Shown: positions 1 to 11,750, numbered from the stretch's first letter. The stretch: 64,000 nucleotides of DNA from Lota lota (GCA_026745465.1 JACYXH010000136.1:26001-90000); one strand, 5' to 3'. Notes: generated from the sequence alone by a model not told the origin. Translations and numbers: made by a program.

Positions 1-80
1 GGGAGAGAGAGAGAGAGGGGGAGAGAGAGAGAGAGGAGAGAGTGAGAAAGAGAGAAAGAGAGAAAGAGAGAGAGAGAGAG
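1..80. repeat. (GA)n microsatellite, window edge
   Basis: Imperfect GA tract with GGGG, GTGA and GAAAG interruptions. It starts at the window boundary, so its full length is unknown. Confidence 0.95.
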
Positions 81-268
81 GGGCTTGTTTGTCTTTTGAG
101 CGCACATGAAAGAGAGCAAGGAGGGCTCTCTGTCTGGTCGGATGCCATGCAGCCAGTGAATGGCTCACTGTGTTGTGGAGGAACAAGCTGGTCAACAAGG
201 CCACCGGACCAGCTGAGCTCTGTCAATGGCTAAGAGGGGCAGGCTATGACTCCAAACCACAGGTTATC

Positions 269-304
269 CACACACACACACACACACACTAACACACACA
301 CACA
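269..304. repeat. (CA)n microsatellite
   Basis: CA dinucleotides with one CTAA interruption near 290. Confidence 0.95.
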
Positions 305-367
305 TGCCAACACTACATGCGTGCATGCACACACATCTATACAAGCTCCTTCCCACTGTCTTCCTCC

Positions 368-405
368 TCTCTCGCTCTGTCTCTCTGTTTCTCTCTCTCT
401 CTCTA

Positions 406-437
<32 letters not shown>
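368..437. repeat. (CT)n microsatellite
   Basis: Pyrimidine tract of CT units broken by CGCT, GT and ATCG near 373-408. Confidence 0.95.
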
Positions 438-440
<3 letters not shown>

Positions 441-1666
441 TACACTTGTCCTAGAGTCGCACTCTTGTTGTTGTTTTTTGTCACATGCAGGTAATTATGA
501 TTCTTGATTCCGTTTTTCGTCATATTTGTATCTGGATATTTTATTAATGTCATTTTGATAGATGTGACAATTTTCTATAGATGTTCATTTCTTTCACCAG
601 CTTTCTTCTCTGACATTGTCACTCAGAAACTCTGGACCCAAACAAAAATCACAGTTGTGTTTTTTGTAAATATTCATCAATATTAATGCGATGTATTTTC
701 CTTTGCATTTCGCATTCTACAGGTGGAAATAATATCAAAAGAGCTCACTGATTGCATCAAATCCAGAATTGTGTTTAATGCAATGTGTGCTGCTGTTTTT
801 TTGTTGTTGTTTGTTTTCTGCTCAATTCTCACAATTCAACAGCAATAAATCTGCATCCTAAAGGAGAAAGCCAGCAAATGCGATGTTCATGTCTAGCCAT
901 GTGCACACCACCTGTGTTGTGGGAGATCATAAAGTTTTATGAACTTCCCTATGTCCATTTTCTCATAAACCACACAAAGTTCACTAACCATCTGCCTCAT
1001 TAAACACAAGCCACATCATTATTATACAATGTTGTCTCCCAAATGGTCTTAAAAATATACGAATTACTTGGTTAAATGTGTCTTATTTCAATATAGATTC
1101 AGCAATTGTGTAGTATATTTATTGTTATGTTTCTGTTAATTATATTTAAACACTGTGAGCCTTCTTAATAGGCCTATCATTGGGGTGGAAAACAGTAAAA
1201 CTGGAATAGACTGTGAAACTATATTGGCCATATACATAGTACATATAATTTCACAATGAAGTTACCTATTAGTAACTCAATATTTCTAAATTAGGCCTAG
1301 TATTTTGGAGGACAAGGGAAATTCCCTTTTTTAATCTTCAGCACATGTATACTATTATAAATATTATATATTCAAATCAAAATGCTTAATTACCTTTTAT
1401 AAGATGTCATTAGGTCTGAGTGCCGTTGTTACTATATACGTACAATGTGACATTATTATCTTTGTTAATTAAATACAAATTGTATATATAAAATGTGCCT
1501 ACATTGTATTAAAGCATGGACTACTAGCCATTTGTCGATTGTGTGACATTTAGGGGAAACATTTTATATTTTCTCGACTATTAATACCTAATTTGCTGTG
1601 GATATTCGCCATAAATGCAAAGGTTGCTCCTGAGGTGGATTGCTCCACGCGTACTTTCTGTTGTTT

Positions 1667-1698
1667 GCTGCGCGTCTGCGCGTCTGCGCGTCTGCGCG
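1667..1698. repeat. 8-bp tandem repeat CGTCTGCG
   Basis: About 3.5 head-to-tail copies of the octamer CGTCTGCG. It is a short CpG-dense island in AT-rich intron sequence. Confidence 0.85.
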
Positions 1699-1841
1699 AA
1701 TAGGGGATGCGAAGCGAGGCTCTCACACACAGGACCTCTAATTCTAATTCTAGAAAACGAACAGAATTCTTACTTCACAAAGACTTGGTGTGATTCAAAT
1801 AAAATGAAGTGATTTCGGTAGGTGCTTGCAGAATGCGGTCA

Positions 1842-2012
<171 letters not shown>

Positions 2013-2403
2013 TCAGTATAAGACAAAAATACATATTGAAATAAAGTAATTGTTAAATAACCAATTTTTTTTTGGTATATGTACATAGACCTAACTAAAG
2101 CATCTGAGGAATTTCTGAAATAGGTTTGCTCTAGTCTGAAAATTATTTCTGTTTTACGCACTTTAATACCATGACTAAAAAGTTATCCCTGCATGTCGAT
2201 AGACGTAATGTAGGCCTATGTTTGTTCAATTACATGATTATTATTTTTATTGTAGCTAATGAGATGAAGGTATCCCACACGACAATATTCACCTAATCAT
2301 CATCTGAATGGTTATTTGACAAAGTGATAATATAACTGCTAACTAATGTTACACAGTTGCACCTCATCACAACAGTTTATGAACATGAATTAATTTGGAA
2401 GGT

Positions 2404-2407
<4 letters not shown>

Positions 2408-2454
<47 letters not shown>

Positions 2455-2459
2455 TGCCC

Positions 2460-2491
<32 letters not shown>
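2408..2491. repeat. Double (TA)n tract
   Basis: (TA)19 at 2408-2446 is followed by a short GTGTGTG and TTGCCCATG spacer, then (TA)14 at 2463-2491. Each half is self-complementary and can form a cruciform. Confidence 0.95.
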
Positions 2492-2496
<5 letters not shown>

Positions 2497-2805
2497 ACTA
2501 TATCACGCGTATGCCTACATTTGTAATTATACTACAACATATCCATCAGACTGGCACATAAATAATCACAATTGGAGATGTATTCACGCTTTTTTCAACT
2601 TTTTGGAATCCTTAATGTAATTGAGGATACATTTGCAATAGGCTGAACGTTTACGTGGTCACACATTATTCTAGAATAACCCTTTCGTGTCAGAAACTTT
2701 TCATTGAGCAGGGGTTCTACCCCAGCCCATTGTTATTGACAGGCACCACCGTTCTTATGAACGTGTCCTCGGCCATTGAGGGAAGTTAGGAAAACATATA
2801 AATGA

Positions 2806-2811
2806 ACCAAC
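2806..2811 (-). other. pbx3: Inferred splice donor of pbx3 exon 1
   Basis: Read on the minus strand, the exon ends GCAAA and the next bases are GTTGGT. Cutting here leaves Lys66 split after two bases, which would be completed by a G or A from exon 2 before the family's KHALNC segment. The hexamer matches the donor consensus only at GT and the last T. It was placed by protein homology, not by signal strength. Confidence 0.6.
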
Positions 2812-3008
2812 TTTGCTTGCGCCTCGTCCAGGCTTTGATCGGTAATGGTCATGATTTGATGAAGAATGTCACCAATGTCTTGTTTCCTGCCGTCTCCGTC
2901 CGTCCCATCGTGTCCATGTGGAGGCGGCAGTGCCATGCCTCCTTGCACCGAATGGCCGGCCAAACTGACGCCACCGATGGACTGCATGATGCGGGCTTGC
3001 TCGTCCAT
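2812..3008 (-). CDS. pbx3: PBX3-type homeobox protein, first coding exon (partial gene)
   Basis: The exon encodes 65 codons plus two bases of Lys66. It starts [10 protein letters not shown], continues with the [14 protein letters not shown] segment and a short acidic His/Gly/Asp stretch, then enters the PBC-A domain with [18 protein letters not shown] and SLDEAQAK (residues 41-66). The ILHQ form and the GGMALPPP segment fit PBX3 rather than PBX1, PBX2 or PBX4. PBX proteins are nuclear TALE homeodomain factors. They bind DNA with HOX partners through the homeodomain and with MEIS/PREP through the PBC domain, and this exon carries only the start of the PBC domain. The homeodomain lies in later exons to the left of the window. 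The start was chosen at the ATG at 3008, whose context gcggccATGg is strong and whose MDEQ matches the family. Homology ends at Lys66, where a GT occurs in the right phase. PBX family is near certain; the paralog (and a or b ohnolog) is less so. Confidence 0.9.
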
Positions 3009-3883
3009 GGCCGCGATAGAGTCTGTGCACTGAGCCACACAAATTGAAAAACTCATATACAAAATCAGCTACAACAAACGTTGTAGTCTCAGGATTAGCA
3101 ATGCGGGTATATGACCGAGGTGATCAAATGACACCCCGCGAAGTAAGAAGATGCCGGCGCTGCTTTCAAATGTTGAGTCCAAATAGTTGTTATCCTCTTG
3201 TTTTTTACGCGCTGTCCAAACTGACGGTCGGCGAAATGAGTGTTGTGCAAAAACACATGTAGGCTATTTTCGGTCAAAACTTCTTTCTCATTATTTACAC
3301 TCGTCGATCATATCCCGCACGAATGCTCATGCCAATTTGTCTTTCTGTTTGATTTGACGCGCGGAGAATGGAAACGCTCCTCGATGATCTCTCAGTCATT
3401 AGTCTTCCTGGGATCCCTCCGTGAAATGTTCAAATCCTCCTGGTGCCGCTGAATCAAAATATCCAACATGGAAATATGTCAACGCAAAAATCAACTGCAA
3501 CTCGTGAATACGCGCCGGCACATGTGTTGCCCATATGCAATTAAAATAAATGGTTTCCACGATAACTGCAATAATAATACAAAAAATGAAATAATCTGCG
3601 ACATGGGTGTCCAAACGTAACTATAAAAATATGAACAGTAGGCCTGGTAGAAAAGTTAATACCGTTAGAGAAATGCAGCACACAAAAAAAAAAAACACAG
3701 CGAGAAATTAATTAAACAAGACGTTGTAAGGCGATGCGCAAAAAGATGTGCCTGCTGAAATTTATGAGCTCCAGCCTCTGCCTGTGTGTGTTTTATGTTG
3801 TTTGATGGCAGCGGTGGTGAGCGATTGACAGAGTGCCAATGCCACTCACTCAGTGCAGACGTGTCGGAGCACGAGCAGGCAAA

Positions 3884-3918
<35 letters not shown>

Positions 3919-4200
3919 TCGAAACGGCAATGCAATGCTCCGCCCTGCAGAGGAGGGGTCTATATTCTTGTCACTTCTCTCGCCGGAACACTGAAAACCA
4001 AAATATTCGAGGAGCACTAGGGATGCTAGTGATTATAATGATAAAAGAACGGCAGAGTCTCTCTCGCAGAAGGATTTTCCCATTTTCTCACGCGTGCACA
4101 AATTCGTGCCAATTCTTTGGTGTAGAAGTCTAATGCGAAATTAATTCGCCCGCGCGTAGATAATGCATAATCTTCACTCAAACTTGCAGTTTGACATAGA
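3009..4200 (-). promoter_or_regulatory. pbx3: pbx3 5' flank, probably including the 5' UTR
   Basis: This is the region just upstream of the pbx3 start codon. An in-frame TAG sits about 60 bases above the ATG, and a second in-frame ATG lies at 3056 in a poor context. The block has scattered CpGs (3081-3400), an A12 run at 3684-3695 and a CA repeat at 3885-3914. A near-match to the PBX-MEIS composite site, CGATTGACAG, lies at 3822-3831. I cannot place the transcription start. Confidence 0.5.
3885..3914. repeat. (CA)n microsatellite in pbx3 5' flank
   Basis: About 14 CA units directly after an A7 run. It would lie inside the 5' UTR if the promoter is near 4.2 kb. Confidence 0.95.
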
Positions 4201-4239
4201 ACTGTGAAGTTCCTTCTATGCGCCGTGCTGTAGGAGAGC

Positions 4240-4500
4240 CAAGGCAGCAGACATGTTTATATTATTGGAAGTAAAGCTCCTCGACCAATCCCCGACAAGT
4301 ATGACTGCAGGACTGACGACCAATGTGTCCTATTACTGGCAGATGCATGGTCCTGAAAGCCCACCCACTCAAGCCCTCCATCTTCACGCTGCGTGTACAA
4401 AAGGGAAGGAACTTCGGATTGGCCGTTGCCACGAGTGACATCCAGTGCGCAAGCAGGCGGCGCTGCTCCGTGCTCCTCCGCAGTTGCTATGGCAGCAGAC
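4240..4500 (-). promoter_or_regulatory. pbx3: Candidate pbx3 promoter: CCAAT-box cluster with RFX X-box
   Basis: Four CCAAT pentamers lie within 160 bp: 4285-4289 and 4320-4324 on plus, 4264-4268 and 4418-4422 on minus. A TTTATA on plus at 4255-4260 gives TATAAA on minus, the gene's strand. At 4483-4496 GTTGCTATGGCAGC is a near-palindromic match to the RFX X-box (GTTGCYATGGCAAC). NF-Y plus RFX sites typify TSS-proximal DNA. The position would imply a 5' UTR of about 1.2 kb, so a distal promoter or enhancer is also possible. Confidence 0.4.
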
Positions 4501-5122
4501 ACGTTGTTAAATGCCTCGACTACAATGCACTTCAATATTATTCTTGTAAATTCACACACACGTTTGTGACTTGTGTGTGTTATTAAGACATGTGGATTTG
4601 TATTTTAGTATGTCATTTAGTAATGCCTATTTAAATGTTTAAAAAAAACACGCAATATTGTGCAAACGGTGGGCCTCTACAATGTTCCAGGTATGTCAGA
4701 ATGACCAGTCATAAAATAAGTATTGCTTGATGTTTTTTACTTCATATAATGGCAGAGGTTCCAACTCAATCCCATAAAGTAACATTATTACCAAACGGTT
4801 TGGTTTAAATGCAACACAAACTACTTGTGTGAGAATTAAATTACAAAAACAACTGTTAGTAGTTGATTATGTAGGAATTGTACTAGTTTTACATACAATT
4901 AAATAGGCTTAAAGCATATTGATGCGTAAATCATAGTTTATTTGTGGCAATATGTAGTTTAAAATAACATTATATATATATATATACAATTTAATTTAGA
5001 TTTAAATGTATATATTACATTTAAACATTTACACATATATTTGTATATGTTTTAACAGAATTCTGATCATTCTGTAGGCCTATATATTTAGACTCTGATT
5101 CAAAAGTACCTTCCACCAATGA

Positions 5123-5125
<3 letters not shown>
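4501..5125. other. AT-rich single-copy flank
   Basis: No codable stretch. It holds a short TA tract (4973-4986) and a TAGGCCTA palindrome at 5075-5082. Nothing else is recognisable. Confidence 0.6.

Positions 5126-5180
<55 letters not shown>
5126..5180. repeat. (AC)27 microsatellite
   Basis: Uninterrupted AC for 55 bases. Confidence 0.97.
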
Positions 5181-5181
<1 letters not shown>

Positions 5182-5471
5182 TAGCATTGGTCATATGTAC
5201 ATATATTGTTGCTCACTGCTTAATATGAGTATTCAATAGTATCTCAATTACACAAAGAGAGGACACGCAGTAAGACCTTTTTAGTCAACACTGTAAATGA
5301 GTCCTGTTTTTAAACAGCAGGCAGTGGGTTTCATTAATATGCCTACATCTGCAAATCTGGACTACCCTGCATTTGAAGAAGAATTCAGGAATTTAAGAAA
5401 ACGCTTAATCCAACGCCGTGTAGCTTCAAAGGACATAAGTGTGTAATTCCCCAAACTAAAATGTTTTTAAA

Positions 5472-5491
5472 CCCCCCCCCCCCCCCCCCCC
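5472..5491. repeat. C20 homopolymer
   Basis: Pure run of 20 C on the plus strand. It is the first of the long G/C homopolymers. Confidence 0.95.
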
Positions 5492-6059
5492 GCCACAGCC
5501 TTTTTTCTTTATTTTTCTTTGCCATTTTTATTTCTGAAGCCAGACGTGGGGTTGGGCTCGTTCACTTGACCTTGAAGCACAAGCTGAACCCATCGCAGAG
5601 TTTAACGCAGGGGAGTCCCAGGACTACTGCATTTATCATTGAAACGCTGGGCTGTCAAGTCCCACTGCATACCTGTCAAGGAGGGCTCAGAGGTACAGCT
5701 CGCCTCCTCTCCTCTGTTGCAGTGTATGATTCTTCATTGCATTGCAGAGCAGGCCCGTTCACCATTGTTTTCAGCTGCATGTCAACATGATTCATTTCCG
5801 TTTGTGACGGGCCCCTTACATCGAGACGCGCCGGCTCCAGCACCTCACAAACACCCTGTTTTTACATGGAGTTACATGGACTTTATTCTTTTCCCTCTCT
5901 GGATACTCCTATCCGAATCTGACTCGATATGTTTATATATAGACTACTATACTATATAATATATATGTATGTATATGTATATATATTCTTATTATATGTA
6001 TTTCATCTACGTATATTCAGTCTCTAAAATAACTTCTAGACCGACTTTTCCTTTTTTTC
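5492..6059. other. Single-copy block with an ERR/SF-1-type site
   Basis: No gene seen. TGACCTTGA at 5567-5575 is the reverse complement of TCAAGGTCA, the monomeric nuclear-receptor element bound by ERR and SF-1 factors; one site may be chance. TA-rich DNA fills 5942-5990. Confidence 0.4.
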
Positions 6060-6460
6060 CTTTATCCTTTATATCCGTAACCTAACAAGCCATTTTAATG
6101 TAATTTGGTGCACATCTTTCGCGATAAAATAATAATATTGTTACTAATGAAGTAAGAAATGCACAGAAGCAATACGCGCCCATGAGCGCCACGAGACAAC
6201 ACTTTGTCATCGTGCGCTCATTGTGACGTCTGAAAAGACCCACAGGTGCTGTAGAAAGTGACTGGGTTGTCATATTTCATTTAGGCATCCTTCTGCAAAG
6301 CTGTAATTGCCTAATTAGCTTGTTAATTAGGAGATTAGCATTTACTGATAGAGTGCCTTGCTCTGTTGTGACGAGAGTAATACAGATTAAGTGTGAAGTT
6401 ATGGGTGTATGATTCCACAATTTCGCTGTCCACAGAGGGGTCACAAATCATCACAGGGTT
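6060..6460. promoter_or_regulatory. Candidate conserved noncoding element with homeodomain sites
   Basis: Repeat-free block with TAATTG at 6304, CTAATTAG at 6311-6318 and TTAATTAG at 6323-6330 within 30 bp, plus GATTAG just after. This density of TAAT cores, without low-complexity sequence, resembles developmental enhancers. Conservation was not tested. Confidence 0.35.
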
Positions 6461-8119
6461 TTGCAAAAACGTTTACTCCTCACTAGAGTGTCTTTATTTT
6501 TCTATTAAATGAGGTGCGTCTTTCGTATGCCAATGCCTGTGGAGGACAGCACGCTAACAGCGGCAGGCAGACATACCTCATGTCAGCGAGTCCTACTCTG
6601 TACCACAAGCCTGTTGCTGAGGGAATATCAGACGAAATGAACAAAGAGACATCACTAATCCAATCAAACAGTCTTTCGTTGGTTTGCGTACTTTTTTCGT
6701 ATGTATTTCCCGGTGTGTGTTGCTGGTAAGGTGCATGTGGTTTGTCTTAAACAGTGCCCTACAGAGCCAACGGGATGGAAGGAGATGGCGATAAACATTT
6801 AATTGAATTCTAATAATCTAGGATTGGGAGGGATATTTTTGCTAGTGCACGAGGTTAACAACTTCTGTCTGTTGTATTGTTTTAAAAGCACAATGTTTGC
6901 GATGCGTGGGACATCTTTTTCAGAACTTTGATAATGGGCAACGGACCCAGTGAAGAAGAAAGCCTTGCAGATAATTAAAGTGTTACTTTGAGATGCGCCT
7001 AGGACTGCCACTTCACCTCCATCTCCTCCAGTGGAGAAGGTCAGTGGCAAAATAATCTGGTACAGCCACGCCTGCATCTCTCAGGCTTGGGCAGGTTCTG
7101 GGGAAACTTGCATCAAAAATAATGAGATAACGAGACCTCGGAAATCCTGAGGCAGCCGTTGGATTGGCCGGGAGTTTGAAAAAGGACTGCGTCTGAAAAC
7201 GATTGTGCTTAAGTGACAGTTCTCCCTGAAGTAATTTAATTGGTTGTTAATATAATGACAACCAACTTTGTCTAAGCCTTTTTCTATCCAACTCTTGTTG
7301 GTTGGTTGGACTTGTGGAAACATGCACCAGTCCTTCCTATTCACATACCATGCCATTTTGGTACCCGAAAAGCATTTTGACAAGCATACACAACCATTTC
7401 ACACACTAACGTGAAACAGGGACCCAAGAGGCTGACATTGCCATTTATTTTTAGTTTCATTTGGGAAATTGGCTGCAGGTCATTTTCCCATCAATATTAT
7501 GTTTCCTCTCAATATTAATCAAAATTAATATAAATATAAAATACTATATAGGAGCTATTCCTCTTACTGTTGGTACTACACATGGTGGCACAACAAATGA
7601 TTGGTGAGCAACCAAGTCTGGACACAAGAAATGTATTCTGTTTGGTCCATACTTTTAATTGTTGCTCAGGTGGTTGGCCAAACAGTGACTATTGTTGTGA
7701 GAGTAAAACCAAGCCATGATTGCATAAACCACACATTTAACATTCAGAATCAGAGGGGAGAAACTGGGTTACAGACCACATTTCTCCCTGTGGAAAGATC
7801 AAGCATTTCTGATTCCAATACTGATTCTGATTCTGTTACATTTTGAGTCAGAATTAGAATATATTTACTATATGGATAGTGTTATAGTTTTTGATAAATT
7901 GAGTAGTTTAATAATGTCCACAATATATGCTTCATATTCCCTTTATACATCCCTTATATAACCCTTATTTAATTGATAGTTTTGTAGAAGTACATTCATT
8001 TACACCTTATTTATTCAATGGTTTGGTCATGAGTGCCACACTAGCGTTATTGTTTTAATATTTATAACTTCATTTGGATACCATAGTTTAGTCTTGGATT
8101 GAGTACATGGTTGCTTGCT
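6461..8119. other. Single-copy upstream DNA
   Basis: No recognisable gene. The part at 6780-7380 is clean, includes a TGACAG at 7215-7220 and several ATTGG pentamers, and could be regulatory. The 7480-8100 part is AT-rich with no feature I can name. Confidence 0.4.
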
Positions 8120-8194
8120 GGTTTGTTTGTTTGTTTGTTGTTTTGTGTGTGTGTGTGTGTCTGTGCTTGTTTGTGTGTTTGTAGTTTTGTTTGT

Positions 8195-8230
<36 letters not shown>

Positions 8231-8735
8231 ATGTTTGTAGTTTTGTTTGTGTGTGTGTGTGTGTGCATGTTTGTAGTTTTGTTTGTGTGTGTGTGTGTGT
8301 GTGTGCCTGTGTGTGTCTGTGCTTGTTTGTGTGTTTGTAGTTTTGTTTGTCAGTGTGTGTGTGTGTGCGTGTTTGTAGTTTTGTTTGTGTGTGTGTGTGT
8401 GTGAGTGTGTGTCTGTGCTTGTTTGTGTGTTTGTAATTTTGTTTGTCAGTGTGTATGTGTGTGCATGTTTGTAGTTTTGTTTGTGTGTGTGTGTGTGTGT
8501 GTGTGTGCCTGTGTGTGTCTGTGTGTTTGTAGTTTTGTTTGTGTGTGTGTGTGTGTGTGTGCCTGTGTGTGTCTGTGTGTTTGTAGTTTTGTGTGTGTGT
8601 GTGTGTGTGTTTGTAGTTTTGTTTGTCAGTGTGTGTGTGTGTGTGTGCGTGTTTGTAGTTTTGTTTGTGTGTGTGTCTGTCTGTGTGTTTGTAGTTTTGT
8701 TTGTGTGTGTATGTGTGTCTGTGTGTTTGTACTTT

Positions 8736-8799
<64 letters not shown>

Positions 8800-8818
8800 C
8801 GTGCGTGTGTGTTTGTGT
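8120..8818. repeat. Compound TG / TTTGTAGTTTTGTTTG minisatellite
   Basis: (TG)n blocks alternate with about 13 copies of a TTTGTAGTTTTGTTTG core (variants TTTGTAATTTTG and TTTGTACTTTTG). The composite unit ranges from about 30 to 80 bp because the TG blocks differ in length. A 64-base (TG)n-like stretch and GCGTGCGTG end the array. Confidence 0.92.
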
Positions 8819-9690
8819 ACAGAACAGATTCCAAAGCGGTCATGGTGTCAGCCGTCTAAATCAAAGCAGACCGGGCTGCCCTCACCTCAACTTGAGTATT
8901 GACATTATGCCAGCCATGACACCATAATTCAGCCGACACCGCGATGGTCATTTGAGAAATGATATCATAAATTGTTGACAAAACAATTTGTGATGTATCA
9001 TGTTACCGATGGGTTGTACTGCTTCTCAAATCAAAGGATCTGGCAGGGAGCTCCATTCATCAGCATAATGCAAGCCATGCACGGCCACGAGCGTGTTGCT
9101 TTGTCCTCACAACGCACACGTGTGCCTCCCGCGGGCCAACCCCACAGTTACAGTTACACACTGTGTGCTTGTGAAGTATAAGGTCGGGTGTTTTGGATAA
9201 TGGGCGTGGTCAAATATGAGTGAAGCCCAATGATTGGGCAGTGCAATTGCATTCGATGTCAGCCATCTTGCTGGTGCCACAGCCAAAGTTGAAAATATTT
9301 CAGCTTTTAGAATAGAATAACAATGAAACATAGGATGAAGGATCTACGTGCAGTAGAGCTTTAAGATTGTAGAGCCAGACCTGGAGACACACCTGTGAGA
9401 ATACACACGCATGATATTGGTATCATAATTATAAAAAAAAAAAAAAAATCATGTTTATTAAAAATGCCAGAGGGAATATCATCTTACCGATCATAATTGT
9501 TTACTTTTATTATAGCCTAGCTGATTGGCAGTTTCAAGCCCATAGTCCCTACCTTGAATATTCCGCTAGAAAACATCACTAGTGGGTGACCTGTTGGTCG
9601 TTTGTAGCTGAGCCCCTGACACCATGGTGCCACCTTGTATGCCCAAACAATTGATCATGATAAACTACCCAAGCATCATTAGCGACACAC

Positions 9691-9692
<2 letters not shown>
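8819..9692. other. Single-copy block before the G35 run
   Basis: Non-repetitive up to about 9430, with TAAATTG and CATTTGAGAAATG-like AT-rich DNA around 8900-9000. An A16 run lies at 9433-9448. No gene seen. Confidence 0.5.

Positions 9693-9727
<35 letters not shown>
9693..9727. repeat. G35 homopolymer
   Basis: Thirty-five consecutive G on plus. It is the first of a same-strand series that runs to 30.3 kb. Confidence 0.95.
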
Positions 9728-9728
<1 letters not shown>

Positions 9729-11750
9729 ATAACCTAAGAACCTGCAATGCCACGGGCACTCCTTGACCTTACAGCCACACCAAACCAAAACCAACCGGCC
9801 GCACCACCAGGAACCACTAAGCAGTGGGCAGGGTGGCCTACGCCTACGCCACCCTTCCAACGTTTCACAGTGCTTTGTGTACTTTCTTGCAGATTTCAGT
9901 TGAAGAAAGAGAACTCGGGAATATGCATGGGGTTTATTAACCTCCCCGGACTTTCTACCGCTTGACAAGACAGCTGTAGGAGAGGGGCTCTGTGTAGACA
10001 CATGGCGATGGAGAATAGTGACGGACAAAGAGAGACAGCACCTTTGGGACTTGTTCAGATGTGTTTTTAAACAACAACGGAAGCGAATGTGCCGCTGACT
10101 TTCTTCTTTAGCGTGACAATACTTGAGCGGGGACATTTGTTTTTAGCACTTGGTCGTTTCATTAGGAAGTCAGCAATAATAAAATGTCTCCCATTGTAAT
10201 TCGTTAGTTTGACATGTTTATAAAAAAAGAAACATGAGTTACTTGTAGTTGATGTATAACATGGGAGCATTAACCAAAAATGTCTCCCTGTCTTCAATGC
10301 TAATTTAAAACAGTTACTGTTCGGGGTTTCTGCTCATCAGTGTGAAGGTAAACAAGTCAGACCGATGGTAGCACAGTGAGAGTATCTGAAGCTCAGGACT
10401 GATTCAAGTGGGAATTCTGACAAGTGTCTGCGCGAACATGACCAGTCTCCCCAGCTCTACCCACCACTTTGCTTTTGAAGTGTCCCGTATATGAAGACCT
10501 CAAAGAAAGACGTTTTCTAAAAACACAAAGAGAGCGAGAAAGTTGAGATACAGCTCATCAGCGAAGCTCATTCCACAGCAGTCGTACGATTACAACAAAT
10601 TGTTAAAGCACTATTTTTTATTTTTAGCTGCTATCAATGGAGTCAAAAGATTATGGATTTTTTTTCTCTTTTAATTGTCAGATTCTTCTCAGATGGCTTA
10701 AGGTGGAAATGCCTACCGTTACAATCTGGGTGACATGTTTTCGCTGTTTGTGTGACATTCACGTGAAATGTGGACAGCATTTATGAAGTGTACACTATCT
10801 TACTGTCCGTGCTTATGCAGCCAATTCTATTTTTTTCCCCATCTGAAATATTTGATCATAAAAGCCAATGCTCAATAGAAGTTGCGTGCTCTTGATCTAG
10901 AAGCAACGCCTTTCGTTCTCCTCTTTTCATCATAGCGTTCTTTGCAGGGAAGGTGTCTGTCCATCCCCTGCCTGACAGTGTGGCATGTCTACCCGGCTGG
11001 CTGTGGCCGACCCCTAGGCTTCAAAGCCACATTGAAGTCCTGCAAATCACCTGTCACTCACGAAGACCAACGCTCACCAACACATATCAACGCACCTTTT
11101 CATGAACGCGCACGGACCCCCTTGTTCCCTGACGCGACGGGAAATGTTTTTTCGTCACAAGGGTATTATCTTTTTAGTGGTGGGCCACGTCGCAAACGCC
11201 ACGAACAGGATTGTATTATCGTGTTTTTAATAGAATTCGGTGTTGAAACAGGGGGAGCGGGCTGACCTAATGCGTTGTGACATTTAGTATCCACATCTCA
11301 GTGTGGGCAGTGGGAGTAGGGATTTATGAAGTGGGTCACAGCAGATTTACATTATTTCTCCTTACGGCCGCCTGCAGCTGGTGTCTCTGCGGCCGCCAGA
11401 GAGAGGCTCACGCGTCCCACCGCTGAGACGCACGCTCGTTGGAAGCACAGCTGCCTTAAACAAATAAAAGAGCATCACCAGAAACACCTTTAATGATCTG
11501 GAGAAAACGCAAACGCAACTTCAGACGCTGCGTTCCGAAACAGTGAGATGAAAAATGACACGCTCCTGATAATTAGGAAACTGGTATGTACTGGTAACTG
11601 AGTATATATATATATGTTATGCCTGTAATATTTTTTTCTTTCGATGATATATGGGGGAGATTGCTGATTTGAGAGCTTTGTGATGTGTCAGCAAGTGCAT
11701 TTTAAGAGTCGGTAATTACTGCATATCTGCATGGCGGTCTCTCTAGCGGT
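9728..11750. other. Single-copy upstream DNA
   Basis: No gene seen. The 10500-10900 part is repeat-free and AT-rich. CpG and NotI-like GCGGCCGC sequence lies near 11390. Nothing else recognisable. Confidence 0.5.

Noticed and set aside
4242..4505. GGCAGCAGACATGTT and GGCAGCAGACACGTT, 249 bp apart, as a functional direct repeat
   Set aside because: One 15-base near-match without extension on either side may be chance.
7081..7383. 100-codon minus-strand frame
   Set aside because: No known motif. The DNA looks more like a noncoding regulatory block.
8088..8843. Long frames of Cys/Val or Thr/His repeats across TG arrays (also 20837-21244, 42746-43511, 60444-61152 and others)
   Set aside because: They are translations of dinucleotide repeats, open on both strands at once. 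No start context or flanking coding sequence.
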